7,691 nt of DNA from assembly GCA_030682755.1 (NCBI GenBank), contig JAUXNR010000214.1:1-7691 (forward strand), written 5' to 3'. This document shows positions 1 to 6,876 of the stretch, piece after piece. The notes under the pieces are model-generated. The model did no database searches. It was not told the DNA's origin and saw only the letters and a list, made by a program, of their open reading frames with translations. How positions within the stretch are numbered: the stretch's first letter is position 1; every line of letters starts with the position of its first letter. The position numbers were made by a program, and so were the translations under genes. This DNA is from Flavobacterium sp. Lineage in GTDB: Bacteria > Bacteroidota > Bacteroidia > Flavobacteriales > Flavobacteriaceae.

Positions 1-151
1 AAGTATCATTACAAAATAAAAATCCGATAAAAGCAGCCGTAATATAATTGGCCACTAAAGCCTGAAGCGTGTTGATTTCAAATCGGGCAAACCATTTTAA
101 AATTACAAATAACAATGAGTTAAATGCAATACTGCAAAGAATATAGATCAC
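1..151 (-). CDS. DMT/EamA-family transporter, N-terminal fragment (runs off the left edge)
   Basis: Only the first 50 codons are inside the window. They start at a GTG six bases after the stop of the HAD gene and read VIYILCSIAFNSLL and onward. Two hydrophobic stretches are visible, about residues 1-20 and 30-47, separated by a short polar loop with the pattern KWFARFEINTLQA. This fits the first two helices of a drug/metabolite (EamA) permease, and flavobacterial members I remember begin in the same way. Such proteins are inner-membrane transporters with about ten helices; the substrate cannot be told. The tight spacing implies cotranscription with the HAD gene and ribD. No Shine-Dalgarno sequence is visible, which is normal for the phylum. 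The family call rests on a short segment, so another polytopic membrane protein remains possible. Confidence 0.6.
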   Translation of the reverse strand, partial: MIYILCSIAFNSLLFVILKWFARFEINTLQALVANYITAAFIGFLFCNDT

Positions 152-157
152 TGTTGT

Positions 158-757
158 TTAGAGTATTTTATCAAATAAATTTACTATATCTTCTTCGCCC
201 GGAATTAAGTTCCAAACCACCATTCCTAATTTTTCTGCGGTATCAGTATTGTCTTTTTTGTCGTCAATAAACAGTGTTTTATTGGGTTGAAGGCCTTGGT
301 TTTGAATCAAAAATTTAAAAACATCTTCATTGGGTTTTCGCATTCCAATTTCGAATGAAAAAAATACTTTATCAAAGCATTGGTAAAAATCTCGAGCAAA
401 GGAAATGCCTACTTTATGTTCAAATTTTTCGATGTGAATGGCATCGGTATTGCTCAATAAAAACAAGCGGTATTTTCCTTTTAGGTTTTGTAAAAACTCT
501 AATCGGTAAAGAGGGAATTCACCTAAAACGGCATTCCAAGCTGCACGAATTTCATCAAGTGAAGCATTTGGAAGGTGTTTTTGAAAACCTTCAATGAATT
601 CCAATTCAGAAATTTTTCCGATTTCAAATTTTTTATTGAGGTCGTCAAGATCAGCAGTCCATTCTTTTAAACCTAATGCTCTAAAAGCTTTATCAACAGC
701 TTCTTTTTCAAGGTTGATAAAAACATCTCCAAAATCAAAAATAATTGTGTTAATCAT
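158..757 (-). CDS. HAD-superfamily hydrolase, YihX-like phosphatase subfamily
   Basis: This 199-residue cytoplasmic protein is probably a small-molecule phosphatase. The four HAD motifs are visible: motif I FDFGDV with nucleophile Asp8, motif II LSNTD with Ser102, motif III Lys141 in RKPNED, and motif IV IDDKKDN with Asp165 and Asp166 for magnesium. An all-helical cap lies between motifs I and II, about residues 15-90. Motif I has D-x-G-D rather than D-x-D, so the usual +2 acid is Gly and an acidic residue sits at +3. This resembles the D-x-G-N of YihX (alpha-glucose-1-phosphatase) type enzymes. The ATG start overlaps the end of ribD by 8 bases, so translation is probably coupled. Flavin synthesis needs a HAD phosphatase to dephosphorylate the pyrimidine intermediate made by RibD. 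The position next to ribD makes that role attractive, but it is inference; the substrate is unknown. Confidence 0.85.
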   Translation of the reverse strand: MINTIIFDFGDVFINLEKEAVDKAFRALGLKEWTADLDDLNKKFEIGKISELEFIEGFQKHLPNASLDEIRAAWNAVLGEFPLYRLEFLQNLKGKYRLFLLSNTDAIHIEKFEHKVGISFARDFYQCFDKVFFSFEIGMRKPNEDVFKFLIQNQGLQPNKTLFIDDKKDNTDTAEKLGMVVWNLIPGEEDIVNLFDKIL

Positions 758-1796
758 GATTCTTAAAAATTAAGAGTTCGTCTTCACCAATTTGGACACG
801 ATTGGTTGGTGTTTTCTTTGTAAAAATTGGAGCTTTTATACCATTTTTAAATACTACCTTGCTTTTGAATAGTCGAATTTCATCCCAAAGATTTTCGTCT
901 AAGTAGTGTTGTAATGTAAAACTTCCGCCTTCAATAATTACAGATTGGATCTCATGTTTGTATAAGATTTCGTTCACTTGATACAACAGGTTAGCATCAA
1001 AGATAGCATTTTCAAAGCAGTTATTTTCACCTGTATTCAAAATTTCTTTGGCGGTAATCACAATTGTTTTAGCAGTATTGTTTTTACAATTTGCCTCAGC
1101 AGCAATTTTATTATCCCGATCTAAAATAATGCGAATAGGGTTTTTTCCTTTCCAATCTCTGGCGTCTAATTTTGGATTGTCCTCTAAAACAGTGTTAGTT
1201 CCCACCAATATAGCTTGCTCTTCCGTTCGCCATTTGTGCACCAATTGTCTGGAATATTGATTTGAAATCCATACCGGATTTTTGGAGGCTTTTTCAAGAG
1301 GAGCTATAAAACCATTAGCTGTTTCGGCCCATTTTAAAATCAGGTAAGGTCTTTTATTCTGATGAAATGTAAAAAAACGTTTGTTTAATGCTTCACATTC
1401 TTTTTCTAAAACACCTACCACCACTTTTTTACCGGCATCTTGAAGCTTTTTGATGCCACTTCCGTTTACTTTTTCAAAAGGATCCAAGGAACCGATTACA
1501 ATAGTAGGAATGTTATTCGCAATAATTAAATCACAACACGGTGGTGTTTTTCCGAAATGACTACATGGCTCTAGGCTAACATAAATTGTCGCTTCGTGCA
1601 ATACTGATTTGTCTTTTACGGCATTGATTGCATTCACTTCTGCATGTGGATTTCCTGCTTTTTGGTGCCAACCTTCTCCAATAATTTTTCCGTCATGCAC
1701 AATTACACTTCCCACTAAAGGATTAGGGTAGGTGGTACCCAGACCATTTTTGGCAAGTTGGATACAGCGTTTCATGTAGATTTCGTGTTGGCTCAT
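750..1796 (-). CDS. ribD: Bifunctional riboflavin biosynthesis protein RibD (deaminase/reductase)
   Basis: RibD carries out two consecutive steps of riboflavin synthesis: deamination of 2,5-diamino-6-ribosylamino-pyrimidinone 5'-phosphate, then NADPH-dependent reduction of the ribosyl side chain. The protein is 348 residues, normal for the family. The N-terminal cytidine-deaminase-like domain (about 1-145) has the zinc and catalytic signature HAE at 51-53 and PCSHFGKTPPC with Cys78 and Cys87. The C-terminal reductase domain (about 147-348) has LVGTNTVLEDNP near 197-208 and the EGG turn at 289-291. I chose the ATG at 1796 (MSQHEIYM). The frame stays open for 53 more codons upstream, but those overlap the divergent gene's promoter and start and do not look like RibD. 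It is the first gene of a leftward operon with the HAD hydrolase and the membrane transporter. The 79-bp upstream gap is short for an FMN riboswitch, and I see none. Confidence 0.96.
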   Translation of the reverse strand: MSQHEIYMKRCIQLAKNGLGTTYPNPLVGSVIVHDGKIIGEGWHQKAGNPHAEVNAINAVKDKSVLHEATIYVSLEPCSHFGKTPPCCDLIIANNIPTIVIGSLDPFEKVNGSGIKKLQDAGKKVVVGVLEKECEALNKRFFTFHQNKRPYLILKWAETANGFIAPLEKASKNPVWISNQYSRQLVHKWRTEEQAILVGTNTVLEDNPKLDARDWKGKNPIRIILDRDNKIAAEANCKNNTAKTIVITAKEILNTGENNCFENAIFDANLLYQVNEILYKHEIQSVIIEGGSFTLQHYLDENLWDEIRLFKSKVVFKNGIKAPIFTKKTPTNRVQIGEDELLIFKNHD

Positions 1797-1800
1797 CACA

Positions 1801-1831
1801 CAAAAATAGTTTTTTAGTCGGATTGCACCAA
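1801..1831 (-). promoter_or_regulatory. Putative ribD operon promoter
   Basis: On the minus strand TTG (1831-1829) is followed after 20 bases by TATTTTTG (1808-1801), matching the Bacteroidota -33/-7 pattern TTG-N19..23-TAnnTTTG. The predicted transcription start would fall within a few bases of the ribD ATG at 1796, so the mRNA would be leaderless or nearly so. This is motif matching only. Confidence 0.5.
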
Positions 1832-1857
1832 CACTAAAAAGATTAATCTTAACTTTG
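1823..1857 (+). promoter_or_regulatory. Putative promoter of the GNAT-prmC pair
   Basis: TAACTTTG at 1850-1857 matches the -7 consensus TAnnTTTG, about 19 bases before the ATG at 1876. The only upstream TTG (1823-1825) is 24 bases away, slightly beyond the usual spacing. Its -33 region overlaps the -33 of the opposing ribD promoter, so the two polymerases would probably compete. Moderate to low confidence. Confidence 0.4.
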
Positions 1858-1875
1858 CTTTTTTCTGCAACAACC

Positions 1876-2355
1876 ATGATTGAAATTTTACCGTTAGTCC
1901 CTTCTGATAATGAAGCTATAGCACAAGTAATTCGCGATGTTTTGATTGAACACAATGTGCCGAAAGTGGGAACTGCATATGCTGATGCATCGTTAGATTG
2001 TATGTTTGAAACGTATTCACAATCTAACAGCGTTTATTTTAAGTTGGTTAAAGACGGTAAAATTATTGGTGGAGCCGGAATCAGTGCCTTAGAAAATGGT
2101 CCGGATTCGGTTTGTGAACTTCAAAAGATGTATTTTTTGCCGGAAGCCCGGGGTTTTGGACAAGGAGCTGCCATGATGGAAGCCTGTTTGGCAAAAGCAA
2201 GAGCCTTCGGATTTAAACAATGTTATTTAGAGACTATGCCCTATATGGAAGCTGCTCAACGGTTATATCAAAAATTTGGGTTTCAGTATTTGGATGCTCC
2301 AATGGGCAATACAGGTCACTGTTCGTGTCCGGTTTGGATGTTGAAATCGTTATAA
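1876..2355 (+). CDS. GNAT-family N-acetyltransferase
   Basis: This 159-residue protein has a single GNAT fold that transfers an acetyl group from acetyl-CoA to an amine; the acceptor is not identifiable. Motif A is residues 81-100, where the beta strand ELQKMYFLP leads into the pyrophosphate-binding loop R92-G-F-G-Q-G97. Motif B is near 126-136 (AAQRLYQKFGF), the typical C-terminal helix and strand with Tyr131 in the position of the general acid. The tail is Cys- and His-containing (GHCSCPVW). I chose the ATG at 1876 (MIEILPLVP); an in-frame TTG at 1855 would place the start inside the promoter. The gene is 16 bases upstream of prmC and probably cotranscribed. It might acetylate a ribosomal protein, antibiotic or metabolite; the neighbour gives no firm clue. 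Confidence 0.88.
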   Translation: MIEILPLVPSDNEAIAQVIRDVLIEHNVPKVGTAYADASLDCMFETYSQSNSVYFKLVKDGKIIGGAGISALENGPDSVCELQKMYFLPEARGFGQGAAMMEACLAKARAFGFKQCYLETMPYMEAAQRLYQKFGFQYLDAPMGNTGHCSCPVWMLKSL

Positions 2356-2371
2356 TTTAAAGGTTGAAAAT

Positions 2372-3220
2372 TTGTTACTCAAAAACTATAAAGATCATTT
2401 TATTTCTGTTTTGACTCCTAATTACGGTTTGGAAGAAGCAACTTCTTTTTTTTATATGTTATCCGAACACCTTCATGGACTACAACGGGTGGATTTGGTT
2501 TTGCAACCTGATTTTAGTTTAACACCAGAAGATGTTGTCACATGGTCAGGTTTTTTAGAAAAATTACAAGAGCACCATCCCATACAATATTTAATAGGTT
2601 CTACCCATTTTTATGGCTTACCATTTCATGTAACCCCCGCTGTTTTAGTACCAAGACCTGAAACAGAGGAATTGGTTGATTGGGTTGTTCAAAGTTATGC
2701 AACAGCACAACCCCAAAACATCTTGGATATTGGAACCGGAAGTGGATGTATTGCCATAAGTTTGGCTCATCATTTTTTGACTACACAAGTTTATGCTATA
2801 GATGTTAGTGCTGCGGCACTTGAAGTAGCACAATTAAATGCGAGTTTGAATCATGTTTCGGTTCATTTTTTGCGACAAGATATTTTAAAAACAACGGAAT
2901 TGCCTACAAAGTATGATGTAATTATTTCCAATCCGCCTTATGTTCGAGAGTTGGAAAAACAAGAAATCAAACCAAATGTTTTGGATTTTGAACCCCTTTT
3001 GGCCCTTTTTGTTTCTGATGAAGATCCTTTGTTGTTTTATAGAATTATTGCTCAATTGGCCATGGAATCATTACAACCCGAAGGATTTTTATTTTTTGAA
3101 ATCAATCAGTATTTAGGCGAAGCCACTGTAAATTTACTAAAAGATTTAGGTTTTAAAGACATCCAATTATGCAAGGATTTTATGGGAAATGACCGTATGA
3201 TTCGTGCCACTTTTTTCTAA
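2372..3220 (+). CDS. prmC: Peptide chain release factor N5-glutamine methyltransferase (PrmC/HemK)
   Basis: PrmC methylates the glutamine of the GGQ motif in release factors RF1 and RF2 using S-adenosylmethionine, which speeds peptide release at stop codons. The 282-residue length is normal. The N-terminal helical substrate domain is about 1-75. It is followed by PIQYLIGSTHFYG (70-82), VLVPRPETEELVDWV (91-105), the SAM-binding loop ILDIGTGSGCIAIS (117-130), acidic Asp144 in YAIDVS, and the catalytic signature NPPYV (187-191) that holds the glutamine amide. The start is a TTG at 2372. No ATG or GTG lies nearby in frame, the sequence from LLKNYKDHF onward matches the expected N-terminus, and AAAGG stands 8 bases upstream, an unusually recognisable ribosome site for this phylum. 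It is cotranscribed with the GNAT gene and converges with the permease, with only one base between the two stop codons. Confidence 0.94.
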   Translation: MLLKNYKDHFISVLTPNYGLEEATSFFYMLSEHLHGLQRVDLVLQPDFSLTPEDVVTWSGFLEKLQEHHPIQYLIGSTHFYGLPFHVTPAVLVPRPETEELVDWVVQSYATAQPQNILDIGTGSGCIAISLAHHFLTTQVYAIDVSAAALEVAQLNASLNHVSVHFLRQDILKTTELPTKYDVIISNPPYVRELEKQEIKPNVLDFEPLLALFVSDEDPLLFYRIIAQLAMESLQPEGFLFFEINQYLGEATVNLLKDLGFKDIQLCKDFMGNDRMIRATFF

Positions 3221-3221
3221 T

Positions 3222-4475
3222 TTACTCGTAACGTAAAGCTTCAATCGGATCTAATTTTGCAGCTTTAATTGCAGGATATAAACCTGAAATTAAAGCCACA
3301 ACAAAACTGGTAGTTACTGCTGCAAAAATTGCTTTCCAAGGAATGATGAATGCAAATTCCAGAAACGTTGCAAATACGGAGCCTATCAAAATCCCGAGAA
3401 TAATCCCGAGAAATCCACCAAGTTGTCCGATTACAATTGTTTCCGTAAAAAATTGAAAAGCAATAGTTTTTCGTTTGGCTCCCAGTGCTTTTCTGACACC
3501 AATTTCTCTGGTGCGTTCGGTCACAGAAACCAGCATAATATTCATTAAAGCAATAGACGATCCAAAAATGGTAATTATTCCAATTACCCAAGCAGAAATA
3601 CTCAAGTATTCTGTAATAGAAAGTATTTTATTAATTAGTTCGTCGCTGCGAAGAATGCTGAAGTTGTTTTCTTCAATTGGGTTTAAGTTTCGGACTTTTC
3701 GCATGGTAATCGTAGCATTATCAACGGCACCTTCTAAAAGTTCTTTTTTATCTACCAAAACACTAATGTTATAGTTTGTATTGGGTTGTGAAAAAAGCGA
3801 TCGGGCAATTTGTAGTGGAATAAACACCCTTAAATCCTGACTGTTTCCGAATGTTGACCCTTTTTCTTTTAAAATACCAATGACTTTGAATTTTGCTCCG
3901 CGAATGGAAATTGTTTTATCAATGGGGTTTACATCTTTGAACAACCCTTTGCTAAAATCAGAACCAACAACGCAAACATAGTTGTTGTTATCAATATCAA
4001 AATTTGTAAAATTTCTTCCTGACTCAAATTCTAAACCGGAATTGGGCATAAAATTTTCGTCAACTCCTAAAATACTAATTTCAGGATCTGTTTTTTTGTT
4101 TTCATATTTGACTTCGGCATTGGCCGTTGCTTGAAAAGAAAGTGACGTATTTGCAAAAGGGAAGTTGTACTTTTCTTTGAATTCTTTGGCTTGCGGATAG
4201 GTAATGTTCGGGTTAATTTTTGTGCGTTCTTGTCTTCTTGAACCGCCTCCACCAACACGAACTTCTAAATCGTATAATCGGACATTAAATGTGTTGGCTC
4301 CCATCGAAGAGAAATCACTTGAAATGGTATTTTCCAAAGCAGAAACCACAGTTAAGATGCTCACTAAAGCGGTGATGCCGATTGCAATGATAACGATTGT
4401 TAAGGATGTTCGAAGCAATTGAGTTTTAATGGAACCCAACGCAATTCTAATATTTTCTTTTACTAAACTAGCCAT
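3222..4475 (-). CDS. MacB/FtsX-type ABC transporter permease
   Basis: This 417-residue inner-membrane protein has the MacB-type layout. A cytoplasmic N-terminus is followed by one helix (about 25-46), a large periplasmic MacB-PCD domain (about 47-288), then three helices near 292-316, 345-371 and 379-400. The strongly conserved cytoplasmic loop [20 protein letters not shown] lies at 314-333, and the C-terminus PIEALRYE is typical. Such permeases work as dimers with a separate or fused ATPase and mediate mechanotransmission or export with an outer-membrane partner rather than classical import. No ATPase gene or fused ATPase domain is in the window, so its partner must be elsewhere. A Gly/Arg-rich patch ([11 protein letters not shown], 74-84) in the periplasmic domain is a likely flexible loop. 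The gene is alone on its strand and divergent from hisS. The substrate is unknown. Confidence 0.92.
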   Translation of the reverse strand: MASLVKENIRIALGSIKTQLLRTSLTIVIIAIGITALVSILTVVSALENTISSDFSSMGANTFNVRLYDLEVRVGGGGSRRQERTKINPNITYPQAKEFKEKYNFPFANTSLSFQATANAEVKYENKKTDPEISILGVDENFMPNSGLEFESGRNFTNFDIDNNNYVCVVGSDFSKGLFKDVNPIDKTISIRGAKFKVIGILKEKGSTFGNSQDLRVFIPLQIARSLFSQPNTNYNISVLVDKKELLEGAVDNATITMRKVRNLNPIEENNFSILRSDELINKILSITEYLSISAWVIGIITIFGSSIALMNIMLVSVTERTREIGVRKALGAKRKTIAFQFFTETIVIGQLGGFLGIILGILIGSVFATFLEFAFIIPWKAIFAAVTTSFVVALISGLYPAIKAAKLDPIEALRYE

Positions 4476-4516
4476 ACGCTACATTTGACACGAAATTACA
4501 CTATTTGTTACAAGGA

Positions 4517-4549
4517 TTGTTTAAAATTATTTTAAAAGTGAGATATTTG
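4517..4549 (+). promoter_or_regulatory. Possible hisS promoter
   Basis: TTG at 4517-4519 is followed after 22 bases by GATATTTG (4542-4549), one mismatch from TAnnTTTG. If used, transcription would start near 4554 and the G-rich repeat would be in the untranslated leader of the hisS mRNA. No better match is seen closer to the ATG. Weak evidence. Confidence 0.3.
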
Positions 4550-4551
4550 CA

Positions 4552-4615
4552 GGGGAGATGTAAGATGGGAGTAGGGAGATGGGAGTGGGGAGTTCGAAGT
4601 AGGGAGATGAGAGGT
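4552..4615 (+). repeat. Purine-rich degenerate tandem repeat with G runs, upstream of hisS
   Basis: The + strand here is almost pure A/G. GGGAGATG occurs three times (starting at 4553, 4574 and 4602), GTAGGGAGATG twice (4571-4581 and 4599-4609) and TGGGAG twice. G runs at 4567-4569, 4574-4576, 4581-4583 and 4587-4590, with loops of 4, 4 and 3 bases, satisfy the ordinary G-quadruplex pattern. The tract ends about 35 bases before the hisS ATG, so it lies in the promoter or leader of hisS. It contrasts sharply with the AT-rich surroundings. The repetition is seen directly; quadruplex formation and a regulatory role are inference. Confidence 0.75.
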
Positions 4616-4648
4616 AAAATGTATTTCTAAATAAAAATAAAATCAAAA

Positions 4649-6301
4649 ATGGCTCAAAAACCGAGTATTCCAAAAGGGACAAGAGATTTTTCACCGGCAG
4701 AGGTGGCAAAACGAAATTATATCAGTTCAAAGATGAAGCATCATTTTGAGGTGTATGGTTTTCAACCTATTGAAACACCTTCGTTTGAAAATTCAGAAAC
4801 CTTGATGGGGAAATATGGTGAGGAAGGCGATCGTTTGATTTTTAAGATTTTGAATTCTGGGGATTATTTGAAAGATATTAGAAACAATCTTGCAGAAACG
4901 GGTGTTTTAATTGTTAATTTTTTTCACATTTTAGATGGAATAGGTAAAGTTATTTCAGCAGGTAATAATGTGAATTTTGAAGATATATTAGGTCAAGGAC
5001 TCAATATTTTTTTTAAATCTAAATATGAAAAAGATTTACTTTATGAATATTTTCAAGAAAACAAATTAATTGTAACAGATTTTTATATTGATTTTAAATC
5101 GAAAGATGATTCAGCTATAATGTATTTTAGGCAAGAATTCTTTAGAGGATTTTTTGAAAAATATATTGAAAAAGCTGAATTTTTTAATTCAAAGAGATCA
5201 ACTTCATTAATCTCCGAAAAAGCACTCCGTTACGACTTAACTGTTCCTTTTGCGAGGTATGTTGTGCAACATCAAAACGAGATTGAGTTTCCGTTCAAAC
5301 GGTATCAAATTCAACCTGTTTGGCGTGCCGATCGTCCACAAAAAGGGAGGTTTAGAGAGTTTTATCAATGTGATGCCGATGTAGTAGGTTCTACTTCGCT
5401 TTGGCAAGAAGTGGAGTTGGTACAGTTGTATGATGCCGTTTTTACCGATCTAGGCTTGTTGGGTGCCACTATAAAAATCAACAACAGAAAAATACTTTCC
5501 GGAATTGCAGAAGTTATTGGGGCTTCTGATAAATTGATTGATTTTACTGTAGCTTTGGATAAATTGGATAAAATTGGTGAGGATGGTGTAAAAAAAGAAA
5601 TGTTAGAGAAAGGCATTTCTGAATCTGCTATAGCAAAAGTGCAACCTTTGTTTCAATTTACAGGAACAGTTATAGAAAAAATTGAAAAACTAAGTCAATT
5701 GTTAGCCTCATCTGAAGAGGGGAAAAAAGGTGTAGCAGAATTGCAGTTTATATGTGAAACCGTTGAAAAATTATGTTTACAATCTGCGGTTATTGATTTG
5801 GATGTGACTCTAGCGAGAGGTTTAAATTATTACACAGGAGCAATTTTTGAAGTAGTTGCACCAAAAGTTGCCATGGGTTCCATTGGCGGTGGTGGTCGTT
5901 ATGATGATTTGACCGGTATTTTTGATTCTAAAAATAAAATGAGTGGCGTTGGTATTTCCTTCGGATTGGATCGTATTTATTTAGTATTGGAAGAATTGGG
6001 TTTGTTTCCTGAAACTGTTACCGCAACCACCAAAGCACTTTTTATCAACTATGGTGAGCAAGAAGCTTTGTATGCTTCGGCAGCACTTTTAAAGTTACGA
6101 CAAGCAGGAATAAAAGTTGAATTGTATCCTGATGCTTCAAAATTGGCCAAGCAATTTCAACATGCCGATAAGCGAGGTATTCCTTTTGCGGTTTTGGTGG
6201 GTGAGCAAGAAATTCAAGCCCAACAGTATAGTTTAAAAAACCTGACTACAGGAGAGCAGCAACTTTTAGATTTTGAGGCTTTAGTACAAGCATTATCCTA
6301 A
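4649..6301 (+). CDS. hisS: Histidyl-tRNA synthetase with an unusual internal insertion
   Basis: HisRS is a class II synthetase that charges tRNA-His in the cytoplasm as a homodimer. Class II motif 2 is at about 224-241 ([17 protein letters not shown] and on, with Arg226). The histidine-specific motif [10 protein letters not shown] is at 388-397 (Arg390). The Gly-rich GGGGRYDDL is at 413-421, motif 3 [11 protein letters not shown] at 433-443, and the anticodon-binding domain is about 462-550. The substrate loop [12 protein letters not shown] (193-204) is also intact. At 550 residues it is about 90 longer than the roughly 455-460 I expect for this group. The excess is an in-frame segment of about residues 74-186, between KILNSGDYL and ISEKALRYD. 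The reading frame is unbroken and all catalytic motifs are present, so the protein is probably active. The ATG ([14 protein letters not shown]) matches the family start. A hairpin terminator follows 25 bases after the stop codon. Confidence 0.96.
   Translation: MAQKPSIPKGTRDFSPAEVAKRNYISSKMKHHFEVYGFQPIETPSFENSETLMGKYGEEGDRLIFKILNSGDYLKDIRNNLAETGVLIVNFFHILDGIGKVISAGNNVNFEDILGQGLNIFFKSKYEKDLLYEYFQENKLIVTDFYIDFKSKDDSAIMYFRQEFFRGFFEKYIEKAEFFNSKRSTSLISEKALRYDLTVPFARYVVQHQNEIEFPFKRYQIQPVWRADRPQKGRFREFYQCDADVVGSTSLWQEVELVQLYDAVFTDLGLLGATIKINNRKILSGIAEVIGASDKLIDFTVALDKLDKIGEDGVKKEMLEKGISESAIAKVQPLFQFTGTVIEKIEKLSQLLASSEEGKKGVAELQFICETVEKLCLQSAVIDLDVTLARGLNYYTGAIFEVVAPKVAMGSIGGGGRYDDLTGIFDSKNKMSGVGISFGLDRIYLVLEELGLFPETVTATTKALFINYGEQEALYASAALLKLRQAGIKVELYPDASKLAKQFQHADKRGIPFAVLVGEQEIQAQQYSLKNLTTGEQQLLDFEALVQALS
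4877..5206 (+). other. AT-rich in-frame insertion within hisS
   Basis: This segment encodes about 110 residues, rich in Phe, Lys, Ile, Asn and Asp, with no motif I recognise. By hand count positions 4921-5160 are about 22% G+C, against about 45% for the neighbouring 5221-5340. It falls in the beta hairpin before the histidine-binding loop, the position of the RNG turn in E. coli HisRS. The family normally has a short, variable linker here. The insert looks like alternating helices and strands rather than low-complexity filler, and it lacks the Cys/Ser start and His-Asn end expected of an intein. It could be an expanded surface domain or a captured foreign fragment. Confidence 0.75.
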
Positions 6302-6326
6302 AACTAAAACGAGGGTTTATATCATA

Positions 6327-6354
6327 GAAAAGTCCCGCTTTTGCGGGACTTTTC
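6327..6354 (+). terminator. Intrinsic terminator of hisS
   Basis: A perfect 12-bp stem, GAAAAGTCCCGC (6327-6338) with GCGGGACTTTTC (6343-6354), has a TTTT loop. The right arm supplies a short U run. The left arm's A run makes it usable from the other strand as well, which may help block leftward transcription from the tRNA cluster from entering hisS. Confidence 0.9.
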
Positions 6355-6806
6355 GTTGTCAAAAATCAATTATCTAAACCCTATATACAAATGACTTTTA
6401 CGTTTTATATTGTTTAATTTATTTTCTGTTTTGCTAATTATTGCCTAGGGTTTGAAGGAAATAACTACACGGGCAAAATTAAATTATTTTTTTTACTGAA
6501 CGTTAAAATTAACATATGTATCGACAAAATGCATTAATTTCATGAAAAGATAAGAAAAAGATTATTATGTAAATTAAATTGTATTTTGGATTCAATTCAA
6601 TTATACTTCTTTTGGTGCTTATTTAATATTTATGAATAAAAAATTTAAAATTTTAATTGATTGAGGAAAACAAGTTAGTCTTGAGATTGAATCAGATAAT
6701 TCTATTTAGTTTTAAGTCTATTGTTATTCAGTTTTTATACCTGACAGGTTTTTAAAACCTGTCAGGTATAAAATTTTCAAGTTCCTAAAAAAATTCAAGG
6801 CTTTTC
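6355..6806. other. AT-rich stretch without a recognisable gene
   Basis: About 450 bp hold no open frame of convincing length on either strand. The only recognised element is the long palindrome at 6733-6773. A tiny frame starting at ATG 6632 reads MNKKFKILID, meets TGA at 6662-6664, and continues in the same frame as GKQVSLEIESDNSI to a TAG at 6707-6709. This could be the remnant of a decayed small gene, but it is too short to name. Composition is strongly AT-rich with homopolymer runs. Confidence 0.6.
6733..6773. repeat. 41-bp perfect nested palindrome (REP-like)
   Basis: Arms of 20 bp (6733-6752 and 6754-6773) are perfect inverted copies around a single central T. Each arm contains its own small palindrome, ACCTG-N-CAGGT, so the element can fold as one long hairpin or as a cruciform with side hairpins. 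The ACCTGACAGG core with flanking TTTT/AAAA is, from memory, a recurrent intergenic motif in Flavobacterium-type genomes. It could serve as a bidirectional terminator, but it stands about 400 bp after hisS, which already has one. Copy number in the genome is unknown from here. Confidence 0.85.
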
Positions 6807-6865
6807 TAGCGAGTTTGCTGAGGCGGATATGAATCCAGCTCTCTAATTAACTGAGCTATCTCGCC
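6807..6865 (-). pseudogene. Broken tRNA-Met-like copy A (T arm deleted)
   Basis: Read on the minus strand, it begins GGCGAGATAGCTCAG, identical to the intact tRNA. It keeps a D arm with TTAATTA in the loop, then has GGATTCATATCCGCC, and ends ACTCGCTA, nearly the acceptor 3' strand. The whole T arm and most of the variable region are missing, leaving 59 bases. Only the first half of the TCCGCC/GGCGGA module remains. It lies 11 bases past the stop codon of the GIY-YIG gene. It cannot fold into a normal tRNA, so it is called a remnant. Confidence 0.75.
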
Positions 6866-6876
6866 CTATTATTAAA

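Noticed and set aside
1797..1875. FMN riboswitch in front of ribD
   Set aside because: The gap is too short, and the predicted promoter lies almost at the start codon; none of the conserved RFN element sequences is seen.
3221..3221. Shared terminator between prmC and the permease
   Set aside because: The stop codons are one base apart and no hairpin with a U run is visible there, so convergent transcripts must end within each other's coding region or by another mechanism.
3475..3774. Rightward frame of 99 codons opposite the permease
   Set aside because: It is antisense to the conserved MacB-type gene and its product resembles no family; a shadow frame.
4877..5206. Intein or group I/II intron in hisS
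   Set aside because: There is no Cys/Ser at the start, no His-Asn at the end and no splicing or homing motifs, and the reading frame continues through it with no intron-like structure.
5365..5616. Leftward frame of 83 codons inside hisS
   Set aside because: It is antisense to conserved HisRS coding sequence, with no promoter and no recognisable protein features.
4649..6301. hisS broken by an insertion or made of two genes
   Set aside because: The frame is open across the whole length, both junctions are in frame, and all class II and HisRS motifs are present, so it is one intact gene with an insert.
6632..6709. Small gene starting at ATG 6632
   Set aside because: It is interrupted by TGA after 10 codons and ends after 14 more; too short and no recognised family. 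Mentioned only as a possible remnant.
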